Shown: piece after piece, positions 44,903 through 55,665 of the stretch
Position numbering within the stretch: the first letter of the stretch is position 1
How the letters are laid out: each line of letters begins with the position of its first letter
NCBI RefSeq assembly: GCF_041381155.1
Contig: NC_091134.1
Location: forward strand, 41,933,338-41,997,337
Direction: 5' to 3'
Source of the DNA: Argopecten irradians
Taxonomy: Eukaryota; Mollusca; Bivalvia; Pectinida; Pectinidae
DNA length: 64,000 nt
The notes under the pieces: model-generated
What the model saw: the letters and a program-made list of their open reading frames with translations, nothing else
Told to the model about the DNA's origin: nothing
The model's database searches: none
Position numbers and translations under genes: made by a program

Positions 44903-46205
44903 TTTTTTTTTATATTTCTTTTATTTTCAAAAAAACATTTCATAGCAATACTATGACATTGTAATAAACATATACAATACAGAAAGTGTCATAAACATTC
45001 ATCCACACATTCATTCTTAATTTTTTTAATAAAAGCATTGCCTATTTTTTTATAAAAGAAAGATTAGGAAAGACAGATGAGAGAAGGAGAAGGCTGGGCA
45101 GAAGGAGGGGAGCAGAAGGACAGAATGCACTTTCAACTTCTATAACTGATTTTATATATAGTAAATTGCTATTTTATTGCAAGATATGAATAATAATATT
45201 CAATACCATGTGCAAAAAGGGAAAAGATAACATAGTTAAACATATATACACATTAAGTAGCACATAAAATGAACAGTGTTAAAGAGTCAAGGTTTAGACA
45301 AGATTTACAAGTTTTATCCATTTTTGCCATTCATTATTGAAATTCTCTAAATAAAACTCACCTTTTCCAAATGCTATATATTTCTGCACCGTATAGTAAT
45401 CTTTAATGGAATTGACTAATCTCATAACATTAAGTGATTTCTGTAAGCATCTAGTTTTATAAATGTAGTGTTCAAAAAAGAGTAAAATTCCATTATCAAT
45501 TCTGTTATATATTCCAATATGGTTGAATATTCCAAAAATCATTGTTTCTTTATTGATGGCAAAAGGTATCAAAAGAATATCAAGTAGTTTTTCAAAATCA
45601 GTTAAAAAATTCTGTACTTCAGTACACTTCCACAAGAGATGGGCAATTGTCTCCCTTTCTGCATGGCAGAACATACATTGCGGATTATTAGATAAACCTA
45701 TTTTAAAAAGATAAGCATTTGCTGTCAAAATATGGTGTGAAATTCTAAATTGTAAGCACTGCAGTTTAGTATTATTAGTGACTCGAAAAGGAACATAATA
45801 TATTTTCCCATAAATCTTGGTTATAGTCAAACAATTCCCCCCACTTAGTTTGGCCAGTAATGGTAGTTTCATTTTGATTAAGGGTTTTATAGAAATTTTG
45901 AGATCTACGTGTCTTTTTCAGTATAATTTCTAAATTTAAAGGTATTGTTGGAAAATCAATTGGGATAAGAGATGTATTGAGATAACTTTTAATACCCACA
46001 ACTAATCCATGATATTCGAGAAAATTAAGATTCTGCCATGAATATCACACAATTCAATAAAAGTCAAAAAAGTTCCACTAGTGATATCTTTCATTAAATC
46101 TTGTATACATATTATTCCTTTATTAAAAATTTTTGAGTAAAAAATAGATTTATTCCCAATTTTCACGTTTTCATTATACCATATTAGTGATTTAACGTCT
46201 TAGTT
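44903..46205 (-). mobile_element. 5'-truncated LINE, C-terminal part of ORF2
   Basis: On the - strand the C-terminal segment after the reverse transcriptase core is readable through several frames: IGNKSIFYSKIFNKGIICIQ, DLMKDITSGTFLTFIELC, YHGLVVGIKSYLN, then the zinc-binding end CMFCHAERETIAHLLWKC (45294-45872). This is the zf-RVT type tail of L1/Tx1-like LINEs. No catalytic YxDD part is present, so it is 5'-truncated near 46205. Frameshifts lie near 45800 and 46000. The 3' region runs to an A-rich tail at about 44905-44935. Confidence 0.8.
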
Positions 46206-47560
46206 ATGCATTTATTATGAAAATTTGAAAATTTTGCTATTTGCCATTTTCCATTTTAAAACCATAGAATATATCATTGCATATTTAACTGCAGTGTCTA
46301 CATATATTCACGAAATATATTAAAATTGTTCAAAATTGTGCTCTTTTGTTTTTTTAGACAAAAACTGGCACTAAATAGCCAATAGATGACGAATAATTCA
46401 AATTAGCTTACTTTAAACATATATTGGATGGTTATTATCCTACGCTGCAAAATTGAGATACATCCTTAACATTTCATTTAACAATGTACTTAATAGTTTT
46501 TTATACAGTAACTTTTCCTTTTAAAAATGTTGATGAATTTGGGGGAAAATGTAATCAGGTTTCATGAATCAAAAGCAAATAATCAGAATGCTAGTAATTA
46601 TTTCTCCGGTCAGAGTAAAAGTTATGGGATAAGCAAGTTCCCCAACGCGTGACAATTATTTGTCATGTTTATCTAAACTCTTTTTATTTATTTGTCAACT
46701 CGCTACAGCTCGTGTCTTTTCAAAATTCGGAAATTAATTAACACGAGCTTGATAAACATGATAAATAACAGTCACGTGTTGGGGAACCTCCCTATAGCCA
46801 TATAATAAACCATGTCGGTTTCGGGTCGGTCTTAAATGTGAAAGGCACAACAAAATACTAAGACGTTCCATGTCAGAATAATGTTCCATATACGGACAAA
46901 CTTTAATGCTCAAAAACTGACTTCTGGTCTGTTGTTATCAAACGCAAAACCCACCTCTAGAGAGGTAAGTACAACAAATTAATGAAGTTTCAGAAAGTTC
47001 AATTTATAATGCTTGTTATAACCCAGAATGTATCCACATCAGACGTTCCAGTGTTTTTATCCTTTATGTACAAAATGTATGTTTAAATAAACATACCTGC
47101 AGAAATTATTTCACAATTACTAATAACACTGTAAAGATGTAAAATGAAATTGTAGACCACAACTTCATATTGCCAATATGTATTTATAGCTTGTCCGTTA
47201 TAAGATTTGAAACCTTTACATCGTAAGCATTGGTATTTATAGAATTTCGGTAACATATTTTTGATAAACAACATAACAAAAACTCTTTTTGATTCGTCAA
47301 TATGAAAAATACGGCACATATAACCTGAAAGCCAATGCATCGCATTAGGCGTGCTTCCTTTAACATAATTTACATTCTATTTCCATAAACAATCATTGAC
47401 ACATATCTGGCGAAAGTAGGCCTCACCTTTGCGTCGCATGTGTAATGTATGTGTTTGCAAGTACGTGTGTTTTCGGTGATCAATGTCGATCAGGTGCTTC
47501 ATTAAGAACGGTACCAGTAAAGCCTTTGAGTGACTCGTTTTTCATTATTTACCGATAGAT
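46206..47560. other. Gene-free stretch with a foldback element
   Basis: Only the inverted repeat at 46637-46787 is recognised. No splice-bounded exon was found. Confidence 0.4.
46637..46787. mobile_element. Foldback element, 40-bp arms
   Basis: gttccccaacgcgtgac and tcatgtttatc on the left match the reverse complement of gataaacatga and gtcacgtgttggggaac on the right, around a centre with acacgagctt/cagctcgtgt as an inner pair. Confidence 0.7.
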
Positions 47561-47735
47561 GGCGTTGTTTCCCTACCGCTGAGTATAAATACAGTCGGCA
47601 CACGAGATATAGCGTGACGACACGTAAAACTCTTCACTTCGCTGAGTGAGACACGCGTGTCCCGAAACGTTATATATAGCGTGACGGCACGTAAAGCTCT
47701 TCACTTCTTGAGAGTAATTGATTCTGGGAACTGGT
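47560..47735 (+). repeat. Imperfect tandem pair next to a TATA-like word
   Basis: gatatagcgtgacgacacgt plus aaaactcttcacttc occurs at about 47606-47640 and again at about 47672-47707 with few changes. Just upstream stands gagtataaataca (47580-47592), a good TATA match. This may be a remnant of an element's promoter region; no ORF of note follows. Confidence 0.45.
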
Positions 47736-47993
47736 CGTCCGTCTGGTAAGATCTCTTTTATGCAATCTATTGGTTAACGGCAATGAAAGACAGAAGTTGC
47801 TTAATAAGCATTGCCTTGATCGGTGTCGTGGCCAGGGACTTCCATTAAGTAGCTATCGTGTTCTGAGCATTGTGGTTCGAATTCATAGCTGTCATATTGT
47901 AACCCCAGTAAGTGCGTTGAGGCACATAGGTCGTGAGTTACTCGCAACTACTAGCTAGACTTAGGTAGGTCGTGAGAAGGGCTGTCAACACTG

Positions 47994-48573
47994 GTGTTAG
48001 TGTAGCCCGAGATACTCTGGCCCTGACACCAGACTTAGACATTATGACAGATAGTGTCTGGTTTAGGGCCAGAGCGCAGTAGTACTCGAAAACATGGAAT
48101 AAGCCGACACCGTTTGGTATCGTGCCAGGTCATCTCCAATTCAGACTGACCACCGAGAAGCACCACTAACTGTAGTCTATTCAACAAATGAATATTATAT
48201 CTACCCGAATATTACAATCCGTCGAGATTAAGGTGATTTGCATACTACTAGAAAATGGCGACGACGACGATGGAAATTTAAAGCTACCAAAAAGAAACTA
48301 CTGTGTTGACACAATAGAACTTGCATTCGTGATGAAATGGATGGCTATGAGAAGATAAATTATTCATTTGTTGAAAAGACCAAGGAAAGTGCGATTCTCG
48401 GTGGTAATATTTTGTAAGTAGCCTGAATCGGAGATGACCTGGCCCGATACCAAACGGTGTCGGCTTATTCCAGGTTTTCGAGTACTACTGCGCTCCGGCC
48501 CTAAACCAGACACTATCTGTCATAGTGTCTAAGTCTGGTGTCAGGGCCAGAGTATCTCGGGCTAGTGTTAGTG
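47994..48573. mobile_element. 562-bp MITE with 142-bp TIRs and 9-bp target duplication
   Basis: The element spans 48003-48564. Its ends (TAGCCCGAGATACTCTGGCC...) form inverted repeats of 142 bp (48003-48144 and 48423-48564) with about five mismatches. It is flanked on both sides by gtgttagtg (47994-48002 and 48565-48573), a 9-bp target duplication. Each TIR contains its own hairpin: ctctggccct pairs with agggccagag and ccagac with gtctgg. The 278-bp centre has no useful ORF. Long TIRs plus 9-bp duplication fit a non-autonomous Mutator-like element. Confidence 0.85.
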
Positions 48574-50516
48574 ATAAGCTCACAGTCAGCAGGCTCCGAG
48601 CTTTAGTGACCATATTTTGGGTCGTTGTGTAGTGTTAGTACTATCCGGTACTCTAGGGTTGCAGCATCAGTCTCATTTGTCCCGTATGTGTGTTATGGGG
48701 GTCGTAATTTACTTATAGTGGTTTTACATTTACTTATAGTGGTTTTACATACTCTGTCATATTGTGCTTATAACGTGTAATGTACATAGAACATTGAATA
48801 GTGTTCCTTGTTATAACCTAGCTTATCTGTATATATTGGCTGCTGTAGTATATTTAGTGATTCATAAAAGGGACCCGAGTATATTTTGGTAACAACCCCC
48901 GCCCGGTACGTACGTTACACATACATGTTACATTAAAATGAGTTGTGAATGCGGGTGGCGCGGGATGTTCCAACTTATTGGTTATATAAAGTGCCAATAT
49001 GTTACTTTTGGGTCTTTTTGGGATCGTTGGCAAAACTCGGGAGACAAATTTAGCACAAACCTGCAATAAATGAAATGTTACGAGGCAAGACATAGTTCTC
49101 TTGTTATAGTCTTCCTCTTTGTACTGCATAAGGTCTGGAATGCATAGTCCGATAACAAAATGAAAATTAAATCATTTCTGTATATAGTTCATATTGCCTT
49201 GTTCTATAGCGGTCCTCTTTGGGTTATTCTCATTTTATGTCTAAAAATAAAAATCCAATGTAAAATTACAGGATGTCGTCACATGCGTGAGGAATTTCTC
49301 ACGCGTGTACGAGTCGACCCAGGTTGAGGGGTCCAAAATTCTATCAGGACTTAATCTATTAGATTTACATAAAGAATACCGTTGAATGACGGATACTAAA
49401 GGCAATATAAATGTGTAGGATATATATTTATCAAAAATAAATGTAAATTTCTACACCAGCACACCTCAGCTTCGTTAGCCAGTCCTAACCCCTACTTCGC
49501 GCAAACAATATTCCAATCACAAAGGATTCTACTCGCTAACATTGATTTGAAGAATTTGATATCAATTTCCAATCGGCTAGATGGAATTAGTTTTGAAAAA
49601 TGAAATATTTCTTTCTACGAAACCCAACAAGTGTTAAAAATTACATACAATGCACTTATATCAGTATACAATATACGCATTTGAATAAAGATAATTTGAA
49701 AACCTGTCCGTTAGGTGATCTACATTGGGAAATCATTGGGGAAATATTGATTTCATAACTTTCCAAAATAGCTCAGAAGTGTTTGATTTTAAAAGCACTT
49801 TTTGATATTCTTCTTTTGGTAAGATAAAATTGCTTCAGTGACGTTTGTATGAATTCTATGCTTTTTGGTGCTGATGCCTTATATACTTAAACAAGTATTG
49901 TTTTGTTTGTAAAAAAAGTAATATAATTTTTCTACATTAAGCCATCAAAATGGAGTCAAAAAAATGTAAAGACCGTGTTTAATATGTATGGATTTATTCA
50001 AATAAATAAGTTCATCTAGCCAACCCCACAGTACTTTCAGTACTTTGATTTATTTAAGGATAATTATTTGTCATGACAAAACATATATACTGGTAATAAG
50101 AGAGTTGGATTTAGTATGAAAACAAATAAAAAATTATTATTTCTAGCATTTATTGCCCCTCTTTTCATTCCTTTATGTTCAAATATTGTTGAAATTTTAA
50201 AACTATTGTTGACTAGTAAAGAAGTATAACTGACATCTGATCTATGGTACCTACGGCATGACATAGTTGGATTTCATAGATCTGAAAAGTACGTTCATCA
50301 AGACATTTTGTTTTGAATTTTTTTTTTTTTTTAAGTTCGTTATGTTTTGAATTTTTTTTTTTTTTTAAGTTCGTTATCTGAATAAATGACCACGCTTTGG
50401 ACTGCCATTGACAGACTGGCTCATTCGCAAACTATAATGTGGAAGAAAAGCTTATGATAAATCTAGCTTTCTGATCAACTTGTTCTTTTTTTATTTAAGC
50501 ATCGATGTCACTATTT
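48574..50516. other. Gene-free stretch
   Basis: No gene supported. A palindromic block (catgcgtgag/ctcacgcgtg) lies at about 49275-49301, and a poly-T segment with the flank aagttcgttat is duplicated at about 50314-50378. Confidence 0.4.
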
Positions 50517-51342
50517 TTAAATTCCCCCGCGAAACGCGTTTGCGGGGGATATTGATTTGGGCTCTGTCCGTGCGTCCGTCCGTCCGTGCGTCCGTGCGTC
50601 GTGCGTCCGTCCGTCCGTCCGAGTATCGTTTCCGGGCTATAACTCCTAAACCGTTCAACTTGGCTACACGAAACTTTCTGTACATGTTAGGCTAGTGCTC
50701 TAGTTGTGCCTTTTGCTAATGGGAACCTTTCATTTTCGATACTTTTTCTGTTACCATGGAAACTTATTCAAAAATACCATATTATTAAAGTTTCCTTTCT
50801 ATTCCGGGCTATAACTCGAAAACCGTTCAACTTGGCTACACGAAACTTTCTGTACATGTTAGGCTAGTGCTCTAGTTGTGCCTTTTTCTAATGGGAACCT
50901 TCCATTTTCAATACTTTTTCTGTTACCATGGAAACTTATTAAAAAATACCATATTATTAAAGTTTCCTTTCTATTCCGGGCTATAACTCGAAAACCGTTC
51001 AACTTGGCTACACGAAACTTTCTGTACATGTTAGGCTAGTGCTCTAGTTGTGCCTTTTGCTAATGGGAACCTTTCATTTTCGATACTTTTTCTGTTACCA
51101 TGGAAACTTATTCAAAAATACCATATTATTAAAGTTTCCTTTCTATTCCGGGCTATAACACGAAAACCGTTCAATTTGGCTACACGAAACTTTCTGTACA
51201 TGTTAGGCTAGTGCTCTAGTTGTGCCTTTTTCTAATGGGAACCTTCCATTTTCAATACTTTTTCTGTTACCATGGAAATTTATTTAAAAAATACAACTGG
51301 GCGCGGGGGATAATGCCAAGCTTTGCGGCTCCTTGTTAAATT
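50517..51342. mobile_element. Hairpin-ended element with four 172-bp repeats
   Basis: Begins with an almost perfect 25-bp palindrome (50524-50548, cccccgcgaaacgcgtttgc and ggggg), then a GTCC-rich stretch (50567-50620), then repeats starting ccgggctataac at 50632, 50804, 50976 and 51148 (period 172). It closes with gcgcgggggataatgccaag and ctttgcggctccttg. Copies 1 and 3 resemble each other (ttttgctaatgggaacctttc) and so do copies 2 and 4 (tttttctaatgggaaccttcc). The plan (hairpin end, tandem core, non-coding) resembles helentron-related or pearl-type elements of bivalves; that link is inference. Confidence 0.7.
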
Positions 51343-51715
51343 AAATTTACAAACTGTTTGAATCAGCGTGTTGCAAACAATATTTTTTTATAACCCGATT
51401 ACATTAAAAAATAGCAACATCAATGCTTATAATTAGTTTTATATTCTATTTCATAGTGATTTTTAAGGGATTCTTTTTCAAAGTCAATGTCTCTATTGTG
51501 ACGTCACGAACACGTCGGGGTTTCGCGCTAAATAAGGCACGTTACGAAACGTGATATCCGCAGCGTTATTGAGGTAACCTTGATGCATTATGCTATTTGA
51601 ATGACCTGCATAAAAAAGATTATCGTTTTCATAAATCTATCTAACAATTTCATTAAGTGATTTGGTGACGTAATAAAGACTACCTAGAAAATTCAACAAC
51701 ACCAGGGTAGTATAG

Positions 51716-52216
51716 GGAAACACTGATTAATTTCACGTTATACGTAATCACATTAATTTCACATTAATTTCACGTTATACGTAATCACATTAATTTCACA
51801 TTAATTTCACGTTATACGTAATCACATTAATTTCACATTAATTTCACGTTATACGTAATCACATTAATTTCACATTAATTTCACGTTATACGTAATCACA
51901 TTAATTTCACATTATACGTAATCACATTAATTTCACATTAATTTCACGTTATACGTAATCACATTAATTTCACATTAATTTCACGTTATACGTAATCACA
52001 TTAATTTCACATTATACGTAATCACATTAATTTCACATTATACGTAATTACATTAATTTATACGTAATCACATTAATTTCACATTATACGTAATTACATT
52101 AATTTCACGTTTTTTGTATTCACATTAATTTCACGTTATACGAAATCACATTCATTTTACGTTATTCGTAATCACATTCATTTTACGTTTTCATAATTTC
52201 ATTAATTTTACGTTAA
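51716..52216. repeat. 37-bp minisatellite of the ttaatttcac type
   Basis: Units of cacattaatttcacattaa plus tttcacgttatacgtaat (37 bp), with shortened 26-bp forms and decay at the right end. Adjacent to but different in sequence from the next 37-bp array. Confidence 0.92.
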
Positions 52217-52326
52217 ACCTTTGTGGGAATATGCTAATTTCTGGATCCTGTGAATTATCTATTTTTCCTTCTGTTAGATTTAAAATGCGTGTCACCTGGT
52301 ACTGTCTTGTACTAAACACTATCAAA

Positions 52327-54085
52327 TGCAACCATTACCGGAACACAAATAAACAAAATTAAGTACAACCATTACCGGAACACAAATAAACAAAATTAAG
52401 TACAACCATTACCGGAACACAAGTAAACAAAATTAAGTACAACCATTACCGGAACACAAGTAAACAAAATTAAGTACAACCATTACCGGAACAGAAGTAA
52501 AACAATTAAGTACAACCATTACCGGAACACAAGTAAACAAAATAAGTACAACCATTACCGGAACACAAATAAGCAAAATCAAGTACAACCATTACCGGAA
52601 CACAAATAAACAAAAATAAGTACAACCATTACCGGAACACAAATAAACAAAATTAAGTACAACAATTACCGGAACACAAATAAACAAAATTAAGTACAAC
52701 CATTACCGGAACACAAATAAACAAAATTAAGTACAACCATTACCGGAACACATATAAAACAAAATTAAGTACAACCATTACCGGAACACATATAAACAAA
52801 ATTAAGTACAACCTTTACCGGAACACATATAAACAAAATTAAGTACAACCATTACCGGAACACATATAAACAAAATTAAGTACAATCATTACCGGAACAC
52901 AAGTGTACAAAACCAAGTACAACCATTACCGGAACACAAGTAAACAAAATTAAGTACAACCATTACCGGAACACAAGTAAACAAAATTAAGTACAACCAT
53001 TACCGGAACACAAGTAACAAAATTTCGTACAACCATTACCGGAACACAAGTAAAACAAAATAAGTACAACCATTATCGGAACACAAATAAGCAAAATCAA
53101 GTACAACCATTACCGGAACACATATAAACAAAATTAAGTACAACCATTACCGGAACACAAATAAACAAAATAAAGTACAACCATTACCGGAACACAAGTA
53201 AACAAAATTAAGTACAACCATTACCGGAACACAAGTAAACAAAATTAAGTACAACCATTACCGGAACACAAATAAACAAAAATAAGTACAACCATTACCG
53301 GAACACATATAAACAAAATTAAGTACAACCATTACCGGAACACATATAAACAAAATTAAGTACAACCATTACCGGAACACAAATGAACAAAAATAAGTAC
53401 AACCATTATCGGAACACAAATAAGCAAAATCAAGTACAACCATTACCGGAACACATATAAACAAAATTAAGTACAACCATTACCGGAACACAAATAAACA
53501 AAATAAAGTACAACCATTACCGGAACACAAGTAAACAAAATTAAGTACAACCATTACCGGAACACAAGTAAACAAAAATAAGTACAACCATTACCGGAAC
53601 ACAAATAAGCAAAATCAAGTACAACCATTACCGGAACACATATAAACAAAATTAAGTACAACCATTACCGGAACACAAATAAACAAAATTAAGTACAACC
53701 ATTACCGGAACACATGTAAACAAAAATAAGTACAACCATTACCGGAACACAAATAAACAAAATAAAGTACAACCATTACCGGAACACAAATAAACAAAAT
53801 AAAGTACAACCATTACCGGAACACAAGTTAACAAAATTAAATACAACCATTACCGGAACACGAATAAACAAAAATAAGCACAACCATTACCGGAACACAT
53901 ATAAACAAAATTAAGTATAACCATTGCCGGAACACAAATAAACAAAATTAAGTATAACCATTGCCGGAACACAAATAAACAAAATTAAGTACAACCATGA
54001 CCGGAACACATATAAACAAAATTAAGTACAACTATTACCGGAACACAAATAAACAGTATGAAGTTCAACAATTGCCAGAACACAA
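52327..54085. repeat. 37-bp minisatellite of the accattaccgg type, copy A (about 47 units)
   Basis: Unit: acaaccattaccggaacaca plus aataaacaaaattaagt. Variants aagtaaac, atataaac and aataagc are arranged in blocks. It leads directly into the 3.9-kb unit A. Confidence 0.95.
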
Positions 54086-54719
54086 ATAGGTTTACGCAAG
54101 AATCTAATTGGAGGTTATGTCTCAGAAAAGCCTAACTATGATTAACTGCTGACTCCGGCACAAACCAGTTTTTAGATCAAACCCATCTAAAGACCTAATT
54201 TACCAAATGTATTTGTTTCTATAATAAATTCGATTCGACTTTCTGATTGACAATTTATTTTTCTTTATATACTACAGTAAAAAATTCCGAGAATGGCACG
54301 AAAACCCGACGTTTTCATGACGTCACAATAGAGACGTCGATGTTTTGCGTATGTAGAAAAATCTTTTGAAAATCAATGGAATCGCACGTTTAGACGTATT
54401 TTGTGTAATCAAATAGTCTGAAAAACTAAGTATAAGCATTCAAGTTGATATTTTGACATAAATTATTATTCGAGCATTACTTGTACAACGACTACCGTAA
54501 CAATGTATGAACTTTTAAGGTAATTCTATTCACGTAGGTCTGTCAGGGGTTCATTTTCGTCTAAATGCTGTTCATAAATAGTACTGTTTTATACACGTAG
54601 GTCTGTCAGGGGGTAATTTTCGTCAAAATACTGTTCATAAATAGTACTGTTTTCATGTACTTCCTGGTTGGACAATCAAGCTAGTCAGTTCGGGAACGAC
54701 GCTCGAAAGGAAAAGAAAA

Positions 54720-54773
54720 ATGTTTGGCTCTAGACATGCCAGTCCAAGCGCTGTGTTGATATGTATTTTACTG
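54720..54773 (+). CDS. Candidate signal-peptide first exon, copy A
   Basis: MFGSRHASPSAVLICILL in 18 codons, followed directly by ctg|gtgagt, a strong donor. The basic start and hydrophobic end look like a secretion signal. The following exon was not found within the unit, and the same ORF exists in copy B, so it may be coincidence within a repeat. I do not recognise a family. Confidence 0.35.
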
Positions 54774-54886
54774 GTGAGTACAGTAAAAGAGTTCTTTAAT
54801 TCCATTTATAAATGCAATACATTCTTTTTAACTAATACATGTAAAAACCGTTGTAATGGAATATTAGCACATCTTTTCTTTTATGT

Positions 54887-55073
54887 CTTTTTCATTATTG
54901 ATATTTTCCTTTTGATATTCGAATTTTGAATTTGCATCCCCTTTTTAAATTTCTCTTTCAACAAGCATTTAATGGGAGGTTATTTCTCAGAATAGCTTGT
55001 TGAAAGAGACTTTTAAAAAGGGGATGCAAATTCAAAATTCGAATATCAAAAGGAAAATATCATTAATGAAAAG
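54887..55073. repeat. Long palindrome, arms about 79 bp, copy A
   Basis: The left arm (54887-54966) holds ttttccttttgatattcg and gcatcccctttttaaa; the right arm (54995-55073) is its reverse complement with very few mismatches. The 28-bp loop contains gggaggttatttctcagaa, a word that also stands near 54102 and 58976. Confidence 0.9.
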
Positions 55074-55199
55074 AGCCCTGTGGCTATTGTCATTTAGGGT
55101 GCTAGTACGAAAGGCCTCCATTGTACAAGGTGACTACATTTGAAATTGTCTTTTTTCTCTTCTCCCTAAGAAACCTTAGTTTCGTTTTGCCTTCAGACA

Positions 55200-55665
55200 G
55201 GGAATCAGAGTTGTTCTTGCTATCCACATTGCATGATATCGTACATGTAACAGGCGATTAAATATAGGATTTTATCTTTTCTCTTCTCCCTTACTAATTT
55301 AAACGTTTGCATTCTGTTGAGCGCTAGCCCCAGTCAGATATGTTCTGGGTTCTGTCCCCTGACCGAGACATACCATAGAAAATAAAATTGTAGTCTCAGT
55401 ACTCCTTAGCGCCCAGAATTAAGAGAGTGAGACGACCGGTTTGCCCATTGTCAGTATAATGTAACCGGGCGGGGTGTATTGCTTGGTGTCTACAAAAAGG
55501 ACAAGAGTTTCACTATACTAGAAGACACAACCAAAATATACCACAGTCTCCCGTAATACGCATCGATCACTGTACACGCACACGACCCTACATACACAGG
55601 AGCCCGCGCGCGTCCTTAGATGACCTTTGCTGTTAATATGACGTTAAAAATAAACCAAACCAGTA
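55200..55665 (+). repeat. Dispersed repeat family A copy in unit A
   Basis: Runs from 'gtaacaggcgattaaatata' through 'ttctgtcccctgaccgagac', 'ttgtcagtataatgtaaccg' and 'acacacgacc' to the 'gacgttaa' end. Same order of blocks as at 3630 and 13180. Confidence 0.75.
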
